A stretch of DNA of 64,000 bases from Actinophytocola sp044466355 (GTDB lineage Bacteria > Actinomycetota > Actinomycetes > Mycobacteriales > Pseudonocardiaceae): the NCBI RefSeq assembly GCF_044466355.1, contig NZ_JBITMQ010000023.1, positions 47,248-111,247 on the forward strand, read 5' to 3'. The translations under genes and the position numbers were made by a program. Position 1 is the first letter of the stretch, and each line of letters opens with the position of its first letter. Positions 32,398-40,647 of the stretch are shown piece after piece. A model generated the notes under the pieces. The model did not search any database, was not told the DNA's origin, and saw only the letters and a list, made by a program, of their open reading frames with translations.

Positions 32398-33221
32398 GCG
32401 GTCAGCGGGCGACGGAAGCCGCGGACCGCGGCCACCATGCCGACCGCCATCAGCCCGGCGCTCGCCGCGAGCGCCGCCATGACCCCGTTGCCGACCGGCA
32501 GGTCCAGCGCCAGGTTGCGGGACGCGTCGACCGCGTAGGTCAACGGGTTGACCGTCGCGACCGCGCGCAGCCACGCCGGCAGCCCGTCGACCGGCACGAA
32601 CGCGCTGGACGCGAACATCAGCGGGAACATCGCGAGGAACCCGATGGTCTGCATGGACTCCGCGTTGCGCACCCACGCGCCGACGGCCAGGAAGATCCAC
32701 GACAGCGCCCAGCTGACGGCCAGCGCCAGCAAGAACGCCGGCAGCACGCCCAGTAGCCCACCAGCCGGGGAGAAGTCGAACAGCACCACGGCCGCGACCA
32801 GCAGGATCACCAGTTGCAGCGCCGTGCGGACCAGGTCCGACAGGCTGCGGGCGACCAGCACGGAGCCTGGGCTGATCGGCAGCGACCGGAACCGTGCCAG
32901 CACGCCGTTCTTCATGTCCGACACGAGCCCGATGCCGGACTGCAGTGCCGCGCCGATGCCGGTCGTGACCAGGATGGCGGGCATCAGGTAGTTGATGTAG
33001 GTGACCCCGGCGGGGAAGCTCGCCGTGTTCGCCATGCCGCTGAAGACCTGGCTGAACAGCAACAACATGATCAGCGGCTGCAGCACGCTGAAGATCACGA
33101 GCTTGGGGTCGCTCACCACGGCGCGCAGCGACCGGCCGGTGAGAATGGTGATCTGCGACGCGGTGCCGGTGCCCTGCCAGCGGGGGAGCGCCACGGTGGG
33201 CGCGAGGGTTGCGGTGGTCAT
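32394..33221 (-). CDS. ABC-2 transporter permease (DrrB-like)
   Basis: 275 residues with six hydrophobic helices. Family-typical motifs are YINYLMPAILVTTGIGAAL, MKNGVLARFRSLPISPGSVL and FPLMFASSAFVPVDGLPAWL, as in DrrB. It exports a lipid or drug together with the adjacent ATPase, 11 bases upstream. Its end overlaps the convergent CopD-CtaG stop by four bases. Confidence 0.9.
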   Translation of the reverse strand: MTTATLAPTVALPRWQGTGTASQITILTGRSLRAVVSDPKLVIFSVLQPLIMLLLFSQVFSGMANTASFPAGVTYINYLMPAILVTTGIGAALQSGIGLVSDMKNGVLARFRSLPISPGSVLVARSLSDLVRTALQLVILLVAAVVLFDFSPAGGLLGVLPAFLLALAVSWALSWIFLAVGAWVRNAESMQTIGFLAMFPLMFASSAFVPVDGLPAWLRAVATVNPLTYAVDASRNLALDLPVGNGVMAALAASAGLMAVGMVAAVRGFRRPLTA

Positions 33222-33232
33222 GGGTGGCTCCT

Positions 33233-34171
33233 TCAGGCGGCCTTGTTCTTGGCGAGGGTCAGGTAGACGTCGTCGAGGCTCGGTTCGGTGAGTGCCAGCT
33301 CGGCCACCTCGACGTGGACCTCGTCGAGCGCGCGGACCACGACGGCGAGGTCGGCGGAGGTGTCGACGGGGGTGCGCAGCTCGGCGCGCGGCTCGTCGAG
33401 CACCGGCGCGAGGCCGTGCCTCTCCAGCGAGACGATGGCGGCGGGCGCGTCCTGCGGTGACGCGAGGGTGACGTGCACCGCCCGCTTGCCGACCTGGGAC
33501 TTCAGCTCCGCGGCCGTGCCGGAGGCGACCACCCGGCCCGCGGACAGCACGGTGATCGCGTCGGCGAGGCGGTCGGCCTCCTCGAGGTACTGGGTGGTCA
33601 GCAATACGGTCGTACCGTCACCGACCAGGTCCTCGACGATCTCCCACATGCCGATCCGGCTCGCCGGGTCCAGCCCGGTGGTCGGCTCGTCGAGGAAGAT
33701 CACGTCCGGCCTGCCGACGAGGCTCGCCGCCAGGTCGAGCCGCCTGCGCATGCCGCCGGAGTAGGTCCGCGCCGGGCGCTTGGCGGCGGCGGTGAGATCG
33801 AACAGGTCGAGCAGTTCGGTGGCCCGTGCCTTGGCCGCACGGCGGTCCGCGCCGAGCAGCCGGGCGATGAGCACCAGGTTGTCGAACCCGGAGAGCTGCT
33901 CGTCGACCGACGCGAACTGGCCGGTCAGGCCGATGCGCCCGCGCACCTCGTCGCCGTCGCGCACCACGTCGAACCCGGCGACGCGGGCGGTGCCGCTCGT
34001 GGGCGGCAACATGGTGGTGAGGACGTTGACGAGGGTGGTCTTGCCCGCCCCGTTGTGGCCGAGCAGCCCGAGCACGGACCCGCGCGGCACCTGGACGCTC
34101 ACGCCGTCGAGGGCGGTCACGTCGCCGAAGGTCCTGGTGATCCCGGTGGCTTCGATCATGAGGTCGGTCAT
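33233..34171 (-). CDS. ABC transporter ATPase (DrrA-like)
   Basis: 312 residues. Walker A is GHNGAGKT, the signature region YSGGMRRRLDLAASL, Walker B VIFLDEPTTGLDP, and the H-loop is in LLTTQYLEEAD. A C-terminal extension of about 85 residues (VTLASPQDAPAAIVSLERHG) is typical of the DrrA/CcmA drug-export group. It is the energising subunit of the DrrB-like permease. Start overlaps the TetR stop (ATGA), so the three genes form an operon under that repressor. Confidence 0.92.
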   Translation of the reverse strand: MTDLMIEATGITRTFGDVTALDGVSVQVPRGSVLGLLGHNGAGKTTLVNVLTTMLPPTSGTARVAGFDVVRDGDEVRGRIGLTGQFASVDEQLSGFDNLVLIARLLGADRRAAKARATELLDLFDLTAAAKRPARTYSGGMRRRLDLAASLVGRPDVIFLDEPTTGLDPASRIGMWEIVEDLVGDGTTVLLTTQYLEEADRLADAITVLSAGRVVASGTAAELKSQVGKRAVHVTLASPQDAPAAIVSLERHGLAPVLDEPRAELRTPVDTSADLAVVVRALDEVHVEVAELALTEPSLDDVYLTLAKNKAA

Positions 34172-34812
34172 GCTGTTCTCCCCTTGTCGGTGCGGATGAC
34201 CCCGTGCAGGAACAGGTCGACGATCTCGGCCGGGTCGTCTGCGGTCGTGCCGAAGCCCTGGCCCTGCATGCGGTTGCTGAACACGAGACCGAGCAGCATC
34301 CGCGTGGCCCGTTCGGCGTCGACGCGGAGGTTGTCGGTGGTCTCGTCGAGCAGGCCGCTGATGGCGTGCGAGACGCGCAGCATCTCCGGCGGCGGCCCCG
34401 GCTTGGCGGGTTCGTCGTCCCCGTGCATGCGCTTGCGCATGTCGTCCGGGGAGACGCCGCCGATCCGCATCGCCTGCCCGACGGCCCAGACGCGGTCGAG
34501 GTAGCCGCTGATCGCCTCGACGCCGCGGGTGAGCCGGTCCGCCAGCGGCCCGTCGGTGCCGATGCCGTCGATGACCGCGACCTCCTCGTCGGAGTTCATC
34601 CCGGCTCGCATGCAGGCGATGAGCAGGTCCTGCTTGTCCTTGAAGGCGCGGAAGACCGTGCCCTCTGCGATGCCCGCGGCCGCGGCGACCTGGCTCGTGG
34701 AGACGTTGCCGCCGTGCTCGATCAGCAGGGGGAGCGTGGACCGCACGATCGCTGCCCGTCGCTCTTCCTGGCTCATCGCGGGCGCCCGGCGCCTCTTCTC
34801 GTCCTCGACCAT
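34168..34812 (-). CDS. TetR-family repressor of the ABC exporter
   Basis: 214 residues from ATG 34812 (MVEDEKRRRAPAMSQEERRA). A start at 34839 would place coding sequence inside the operator. The N-terminal HTH reads IVRSTLPLLIEHGGNVSTSQ and VAAAAGIAEGTVFRAFKDKQ. The C-terminal ligand domain is helical. Two long palindromes directly upstream fit autorepression and control of drrAB-like genes; a drug substrate is a plausible inducer. Confidence 0.9.
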   Translation of the reverse strand: MVEDEKRRRAPAMSQEERRAAIVRSTLPLLIEHGGNVSTSQVAAAAGIAEGTVFRAFKDKQDLLIACMRAGMNSDEEVAVIDGIGTDGPLADRLTRGVEAISGYLDRVWAVGQAMRIGGVSPDDMRKRMHGDDEPAKPGPPPEMLRVSHAISGLLDETTDNLRVDAERATRMLLGLVFSNRMQGQGFGTTADDPAEIVDLFLHGVIRTDKGRTA

Positions 34813-34824
34813 GACACCACTATA

Positions 34825-34867
34825 TGAGTGAGCACTCACTCACGTCAATGAGTGAGCCCTCACTCAT
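34825..34867. promoter_or_regulatory. Tandem TetR operators
   Basis: TGAGTGAG-CA-CTCACTCA (34825-34842) and ATGAGTGAG-CC-CTCACTCAT (34848-34867), two palindromes with centres 24 bp apart. They start 13 bases upstream of the TetR ATG. Their spacing of a little over two helical turns favours two repressor dimers on adjacent faces. Confidence 0.85.
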
Positions 34868-34924
34868 TTCGTGGTCGCTACCACACCCCGCCGACAGTCC
34901 CGGCCCTTCCTGGTTCGGCTCGCC

Positions 34925-34963
34925 CCGGGTTGTCCACAGCTTGGCCGCTGATCCACAACCCGG
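34925..34963. promoter_or_regulatory. Inverted repeat with DnaA-box-like words upstream of ssb
   Basis: CCGGGTTGT (34925-34933) and ACAACCCGG (34955-34963) are perfect inverted copies. TTGTCCACA (34930-34938) equals the actinobacterial DnaA-box consensus and TGATCCACA (34949-34957) is close to it. Confidence 0.45.
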
Positions 34964-35009
34964 CGGTAACTTCCGCCGTCCCCCGGCCGTCCACGGCACG
35001 CTGGGGCAC

Positions 35010-35450
35010 ATGTTCGAAACACCGATCACCGTGACCGGCCGGGTCGTGTCCGACGTGACCACCCGCACGACCGGGGCAGGGCTCAGGGTCTCCAGCTTCC
35101 GCATCGCGTGCCAGGAACGACGCTTCGACAAGGAAAGGAACGCATGGGTGGACGGCGACCGCATGTACATGGGCGTGACGGGCTGGCGCAAGCTCGCCGA
35201 AGGGATGGGGGCGTTGGAGAAGGGCGACTACGTGGTGGTGAGCGGCCGGCTGAAGGTCCGCGAGTACACCACCGACGACGGCACCCGCCGGGCCAGTCCC
35301 GAGATCAACGCCAACGCCGTCGGCCTCGACCTCGCGTGGCACACCGTGATCGTCAACCGGCAGCCGTGGGCGTCCGCGGAACAACTCGCTCTCGTCGGCC
35401 CCGACGGCCAACCCGAGTCACCAGGAGAGGAGGTGGCAGTGGCAGCGTGA
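35010..35450 (+). CDS. ssb: Single-stranded DNA-binding protein (short paralogue)
   Basis: 146 residues from ATG 35010. OB-fold sequence begins MFETPITVTGRVVSDVTTRT and continues VSSFRIACQERRFDKERNAW and YVVVSGRLKVREYTTDDGTR. It lacks the glycine-rich linker and acidic DDDxPF tip of the main SSB, so it resembles SsbB of Streptomyces or the Rv2478c protein of mycobacteria. It would coat single-stranded DNA but not recruit partners through an acidic tip. Its position next to ettA is conserved in actinobacteria. Confidence 0.88.
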   Translation: MFETPITVTGRVVSDVTTRTTGAGLRVSSFRIACQERRFDKERNAWVDGDRMYMGVTGWRKLAEGMGALEKGDYVVVSGRLKVREYTTDDGTRRASPEINANAVGLDLAWHTVIVNRQPWASAEQLALVGPDGQPESPGEEVAVAA

Positions 35451-35471
35451 CCGTCGTCCTTGTGCGGCCGG

Positions 35472-35491
35472 GTGCGCCCGGCCGGGCGCAC
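35472..35491. terminator. Palindrome downstream of ssb
   Basis: GTGCGCCCGG-CCGGGCGCAC (35472-35491), a perfect 20-bp palindrome 21 bases after the ssb stop. Probable terminator hairpin without a T-run. Confidence 0.5.
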
Positions 35492-35638
35492 ACCCACGAA
35501 CCGAAAGGAGTCGATCACGAGGCCGTGACCAACCGGGTCGCCCGGCGGGGAGGAGGCACGTGAGTCGCCATCGTTCGCGTAGGCAAAACAGCCACACCGC
35601 GGTCATGGCCGAGCACGGACCGCTCTACGATCGCGCCC

Positions 35639-37315
35639 ATGGCCGAGTTCATCTACACCATGAAGAAGGTGCGCAAGGCGCACGGGGACAAGGTCATCCT
35701 TGATGACGTCTACATCCAGTTCTACCCCGGAGCGAAGATCGGGGTGGTAGGCCCCAACGGCGCAGGCAAGTCGAGCGTGCTCAGGATCATGGCGGGCTTG
35801 GACCAGCCGAACAACGGCGAGGCGTTCCTGTCCCCCGGGTACACGGTCGGCATCCTCCAGCAGGAGCCGCCGCTCAACGAGGACAAGACGGTCCTGGGCA
35901 ACGTCCAGGAAGGCGTCGGCGAGATCCACCAGAAGCTCATCCGCTACAACGAGATCGCCGAGCAGATGGCGACCGACTACTCGGACGAGCTCATGGAGGA
36001 GATGAGCAAGCTCCAGGAGGACATCGACCACGCCGACGCGTGGGACCTGGACTCGCAGCTCGAGCAGGCCATGGACGCGCTGCGCTGCCCGCCGCCGGAC
36101 GCGGACGTCAAGGTGCTCTCCGGTGGTGAGCGCCGCCGGGTGGCCCTGTGCAAGCTGTTGCTGCAGAAGCCGGACCTGCTGCTGCTGGACGAGCCGACCA
36201 ACCACCTGGACGCGGAGAGCGTGCTGTGGCTGGAGCAGCACCTGCAGCAGTACCAGGGCGCTGTCCTCGCGGTCACCCACGACCGGTACTTCCTGGACAA
36301 CCTGTCGCAGTGGATCCTCGAGCTGGACCGCGGGCGTGCACACCCGTACGAGGGCAACTACTCCACCTACCTGGAGAAGAAGGCGGAGCGGCTCGCGGTC
36401 CAGGGCAAGAAGGACCAGAAGCTGCAGAAGCGGTTGAAGGACGAACTGGCGTGGGTGCGGTCGAACGCGAAGGCGCGGCAGACCAAGTCCAGGGCCCGTC
36501 TGGAGCGGTACGAGGAGATGGCGGCGGAGGCCGAGCGGACGCGCAAGCTCGACTTCGAGGAGATCCAGATCCCGCCGGGGCCGCGGCTGGGCAACATCGT
36601 CGTCGAGGTCAACAAGCTCAAGAAGGGCTTCGGTGACCGGGTCCTGATCGAGGACCTGTCGTTCGACCTGCCACGCAACGGCATCATCGGCGTGATCGGC
36701 CCGAACGGTGTCGGCAAGTCGACGCTGTTCAAGACGATCGTGGGGCTCGAGAAGCCGGACGCCGGCGAGGTCAAGGTCGGCGACACGGTGAAGCTGTCGT
36801 ACGTCGACCAGGAGCGGGGCGGTATCGACCCGAAGAAGAACGTGTGGGAGGTGGTGTCGGAAGGGCTGGACTACATCCACGTGGGCCAGGTCGAGATGCC
36901 GTCCCGCGCGTACGTCAGCGCGTTCGGGTTCAAGGGTGCCGACCAGCAGAAGCCTGCCGGCGTGCTGTCCGGTGGCGAGCGTAACCGGCTCAACCTGGCG
37001 CTCACGCTCAAGCAGGGCGGCAACCTGATCCTGCTCGACGAGCCGACGAACGACCTCGACGTGGAAACGTTGGGCTCGCTGGAGAACGCGTTGGAGCAGT
37101 TCCCCGGCTGTGCGGTCGTGATCTCTCACGACAGGTGGTTCCTCGACCGCGTCGCGACGCATATCCTCGCGTGGGAGGGCACCGACGAGAACCCCGCCAA
37201 GTGGTTCTGGTTCGAAGGCAACTTCGAGGGCTACGAGAAGAACAAGATCGAGCGCCTCGGGGAGGAAGCCGCCCGCCCGCATCGGGTCACCTACCGCAAG
37301 TTGACCCGCGACTAG
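35639..37315 (+). CDS. ettA: Energy-dependent translational throttle protein EttA (ABC-F)
   Basis: 558 residues with two ABC domains: Walker A GPNGAGKS and GPNGVGKS, signatures LSGGERRRVALCKLLL and LSGGERNRLNLALTL, and Walker B LLLLDEPTNHLD and LILLDEPTNDLD. The arm insertion after the first Walker A and the linker (about residues 240-320) typical of EttA are present. It binds the ribosomal E site and gates the first elongation steps according to the ATP/ADP ratio. A -10-like TACGAT (35626-35631) lies seven bases before the ATG. Its 3' end is 12 bases from the next gene. Confidence 0.95.
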   Translation: MAEFIYTMKKVRKAHGDKVILDDVYIQFYPGAKIGVVGPNGAGKSSVLRIMAGLDQPNNGEAFLSPGYTVGILQQEPPLNEDKTVLGNVQEGVGEIHQKLIRYNEIAEQMATDYSDELMEEMSKLQEDIDHADAWDLDSQLEQAMDALRCPPPDADVKVLSGGERRRVALCKLLLQKPDLLLLDEPTNHLDAESVLWLEQHLQQYQGAVLAVTHDRYFLDNLSQWILELDRGRAHPYEGNYSTYLEKKAERLAVQGKKDQKLQKRLKDELAWVRSNAKARQTKSRARLERYEEMAAEAERTRKLDFEEIQIPPGPRLGNIVVEVNKLKKGFGDRVLIEDLSFDLPRNGIIGVIGPNGVGKSTLFKTIVGLEKPDAGEVKVGDTVKLSYVDQERGGIDPKKNVWEVVSEGLDYIHVGQVEMPSRAYVSAFGFKGADQQKPAGVLSGGERNRLNLALTLKQGGNLILLDEPTNDLDVETLGSLENALEQFPGCAVVISHDRWFLDRVATHILAWEGTDENPAKWFWFEGNFEGYEKNKIERLGEEAARPHRVTYRKLTRD

Positions 37316-37327
37316 GTTGGGGGTGCG

Positions 37328-40300
37328 GTGGCGGCGGCCTGGAACGACCTACCGGCGACCGGTGGGCTGCACGAGTGTGCCGCACTCGTGAGTTCAGCGG
37401 ACGCGCTCAGCGTGAGTGCGCCGGAGCTCAGTGTCCAGCTCGCCCGGCGCGCGCTGCTGGTCGGCGCCACCGATGCCTCGACAAGCGCGGGATCCGGCGA
37501 GGCCAGGAACCTGGTGATGCGGGCGCAGGCCTTGCTCGCGTCGGGACTGGTCCGGATCAGCCAGCACGCGAAGGCGGTCGAACCCGGGTTCGCCGCCCTC
37601 GCGCTGGCCGAGGCCGGCGGCGCCCCGGACGTCGCGGCCGCGGTGCGGATCGACCTCGCCGCCTGCGCACAGCAGGTCGGCGAGCCGCTCCTGGGTGCCG
37701 CGCTCCTGCGGCCGGTCCTGGAGGCGGGGCAGACGCCACCCGCGGTACGCGCGTCCGCGTTGGGCAGGCTCGTCGGGTGCGTCGCGCACGTGGCGCGACG
37801 CGACGACGTCGAGGACGCGCTCACGGAGGCCGACCGGCTGCTGGCCGCGGACAGCGGGATCGCCGCGGACGTGCGGCGGATGGAACGCGCGCGGCTCGCC
37901 GTGCGCACCGCCGGCTACCACCGTTGGTACGGCGACACCGAGGACGCGATCACCGCGGCCCGCGAGGGGCTCGCCCTGTTGACCAGGCTGCGTCCCGACC
38001 TGCGGTCCGAGAGCGACCGGTTGCGGGCACGGCTCGTGCTGGAGCTGGTGTGCGGACTGCTCGACGAGGGTGAGCTGAACGAGGCGCTGAACGCCGCGCA
38101 CCCGATGGTCGACGAGCCGGTGCGGGCCACGTCGGCCGCGTCCGTGGGCAGGCTGATGCTGGCGGTGGCGACGCGGGTGTACCTGCCGTCCGGGCAGACC
38201 GACCGCGGCAGACACCTGCTGGACCAGGCCGCGTGGGTGGCGGAGCGCCACACGCTCGACGGTCTGCGCGCCGACGCGCTCACCGAGGTGTCCCGGCTGG
38301 AAGAACAGGCCGGCCGCGCCACGGACGCGCTGGAGGCGATGCGGGCGGCCCGTGCGGCGGAGCACCGGCGCATGCGCGCGGTGTCGCGGGCCGCGCGGAT
38401 CGTGCTCGTGGAGGTGGGCGCCAACCACGGCGTCCGCGACACGGCCCAGCAGTCGGTGGCGGCGCTCATGCGTCAACTCGCGCACCCGGCCGGCCTGCCG
38501 GCCGCGGTGTCCCCCGCGCCGCAGGTCGAGCGGGCACAGCAGAAACCGGCCGCGGAAACCCGCGTTCCCGCCACCGCGCCGGAGATCGCGGGCACGGTCG
38601 ACATGGCGAAGGACAACGGTCTGCTCGACCGTGAGGGCCTGATCCGCAGGCTGCACTCGGTCCGCACCGGCGAACGCCCGGTGGCGCTGACGCTCGTCCG
38701 CTTCGACTCGACCGAGGACGACGACCGTGGCCCGGACACGGGCATCATGGCCGGGCTCGCGGACAAGGTCCGCGACATGGCCCCGGACAACGCGGAGCTG
38801 GCCAGGTCCGACGGCAGCGAACTGGCCGTGCTGCTGCCCGCCACGACGAGGGACCAGGCGGAGGAGTTCGCGGCGACCATCCGTGGGTCCGACTGGGCGA
38901 CGGCCGGTGGCAAGGACATGAACATCAGCACCGGCGTGGTGCAGACGGACCACGCCGCCACGGACGACAAGCTCGACCCGACCGGCTTCCTGACCGCGGC
39001 CCGCGACGCGCTGACCCCAGCGCAGCCGTCGGCGCTGTCCGACGACACCCCCACCAGACCGCTGAACCACACACAACCCACCACGACGCAGGACCAGGCG
39101 CGCCCGGCCGAGCAGTCCGGTCGCTCGATCCTCAGCTCCCTGAGCATCCCGTCGGGCAGCGGCGGCCGCAGAAGAGCAGGCGAGGAACAACCCCCGGGCG
39201 CGAAGTCCCGCTGGCCCGCGGAGCCGGCGGAGGCACCCCGCTGGACAAGAGCGGAACGACGGGCACAGGCGGAGGCGGGCCTGCCCACCGATCCGGCGCA
39301 GGCTCCGCCCCCAGCCGGCTGGCCGCCTGCCACTGACGAACCACGCCAGGGCAAGCGCGCCGCCACCCCGACGAAACCGTCCTTCAGCGAGTCCCGCATC
39401 GGCGAGGCGGCCACCACCGGCATCGACCGGACCCGCCTCCACGCCCGCCACAGCACCCCCCAGGACGGCCCCGCGGCCGCGGAACCAGGCCCCACCCCCG
39501 GCAGCACCCCCGCCGAGGCACCGCACGCCACCCCGCCCACCGACCAGACCCGCGACGCCGCGAGCCGGGGCGACACGAGCCAGTCCGCGCTCCCCACGAG
39601 GACTCCGCAAGCCGCGCCGTCGGCTGCCGGCGGCGGCGCGTCGGCGGGCCACGACACGTCCGATCGCGCAGGGCAGTCCGAACCGGCCCCGGCGAGCGCC
39701 GACTCCCCGAGCGTCACGGGCACGGACGACGGGTTCTTCTCCAGCCTGGCCGGGTTGTCCACCGGCGGGATGCTGCGCGGCACGGACACCAGCACGGTCA
39801 CCGACACCGACGACAAGCCCCGCGGCCGCTCCTCCTACGAGGAGACCAAGGCCGAGCTCGCCCGCATGATGTCCGCGCTCAACGCCAAGTCGCAGGCCGC
39901 ACGGGAGCGGAACGGGGCGCGGCAGTCGATCCCCACCCCGCCCAGGACCGACGACATCCTCGACGCTCCCGACCCCGTGCCGCCGGAGCCCGCAGCCGCG
40001 CCCACCCCACCCGAGCCCGAGGTCGGTGGCAGGTCCCGGTTGATGGCGGCCTTCGACGCGCTGACCGGGCCGGTGCCGAATCTGCGGGCCGAGGTCGCGG
40101 GCGCCACCGAACTGCCCGCGCGCACGCCGGCCGAGTCGTGGGCGCGGATCGAGTCCTCCGCGGTGGTCGAGTCGCCCGCGGACGAGCTGTTCGGCACCGA
40201 GCCCGCCGACACCGACGCACCCCGGTCCTCGCTCGGAGCCGCGTTCGCCGACTTCGGCGGCACCGAGAAAAAGGTCACAGAACCGGTCAAGGAAACGGTT

Positions 40301-40540
40301 CAGGAACCGTCGTACGACGCGCCCATCGGGCCCGAACCCAGGCCCGACGACCTCCCCCAGCGCGGGGAACGATCGTCCGCGACGATCGCCAGTCTGCTCA
40401 CCGAGGCACTCGCCGCATATCAGTCCACGGCCGAAGATGCCGAGGTCCACCGTGCGCCGGAGCGGTTCGACTCCTTCGTCGCCGGCGACGACGACCGGCA
40501 GCAGTCGGGGGCCTCGGGGCGCCACCGGTCGCTGGACTGA
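37328..40540 (+). CDS. Large TPR protein with degenerate GGDEF-like domain and disordered tail
   Basis: 1,070 residues from GTG 37328. Residues 1-390 form repeated helices in TPR style (LARRALLVGATDAS, AARGEL-type repeats). Residues 425-560 have the outline of a GGDEF domain (LLDREGLIRRLHSVRTGERP, VALTLVRFD, AELARSDGSELAVLLPATTR, NISTGVVQTD) but without the GG(D/E)EF catalytic loop, so no cyclic-di-GMP synthesis is expected. From 580 to the end it is Pro/Ala/Thr/Glu-rich, low-complexity and probably disordered. It is probably a regulatory scaffold; location between ettA and NAD-GDH is not explained by any known role. Confidence 0.8.
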   Translation: MAAAWNDLPATGGLHECAALVSSADALSVSAPELSVQLARRALLVGATDASTSAGSGEARNLVMRAQALLASGLVRISQHAKAVEPGFAALALAEAGGAPDVAAAVRIDLAACAQQVGEPLLGAALLRPVLEAGQTPPAVRASALGRLVGCVAHVARRDDVEDALTEADRLLAADSGIAADVRRMERARLAVRTAGYHRWYGDTEDAITAAREGLALLTRLRPDLRSESDRLRARLVLELVCGLLDEGELNEALNAAHPMVDEPVRATSAASVGRLMLAVATRVYLPSGQTDRGRHLLDQAAWVAERHTLDGLRADALTEVSRLEEQAGRATDALEAMRAARAAEHRRMRAVSRAARIVLVEVGANHGVRDTAQQSVAALMRQLAHPAGLPAAVSPAPQVERAQQKPAAETRVPATAPEIAGTVDMAKDNGLLDREGLIRRLHSVRTGERPVALTLVRFDSTEDDDRGPDTGIMAGLADKVRDMAPDNAELARSDGSELAVLLPATTRDQAEEFAATIRGSDWATAGGKDMNISTGVVQTDHAATDDKLDPTGFLTAARDALTPAQPSALSDDTPTRPLNHTQPTTTQDQARPAEQSGRSILSSLSIPSGSGGRRRAGEEQPPGAKSRWPAEPAEAPRWTRAERRAQAEAGLPTDPAQAPPPAGWPPATDEPRQGKRAATPTKPSFSESRIGEAATTGIDRTRLHARHSTPQDGPAAAEPGPTPGSTPAEAPHATPPTDQTRDAASRGDTSQSALPTRTPQAAPSAAGGGASAGHDTSDRAGQSEPAPASADSPSVTGTDDGFFSSLAGLSTGGMLRGTDTSTVTDTDDKPRGRSSYEETKAELARMMSALNAKSQAARERNGARQSIPTPPRTDDILDAPDPVPPEPAAAPTPPEPEVGGRSRLMAAFDALTGPVPNLRAEVAGATELPARTPAESWARIESSAVVESPADELFGTEPADTDAPRSSLGAAFADFGGTEKKVTEPVKETVQEPSYDAPIGPEPRPDDLPQRGERSSATIASLLTEALAAYQSTAEDAEVHRAPERFDSFVAGDDDRQQSGASGRHRSLD

Positions 40541-40647
40541 GGTTCAGAGTTCCGTCGTACGGTTGGCGCGTCACCCTCGCGTGATCGCTTAGTCTGTGTG
40601 CCGCCTGTGGCACACCGTCGTGCCGCCGATCGTGGAGTCGTCTGAAC

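Noticed and set aside
35010..35450. Calling this the main replicative SSB
   Set aside because: It has no Gly-rich linker or acidic tip, which the main SSB needs to bind partners; it fits the short paralogue.
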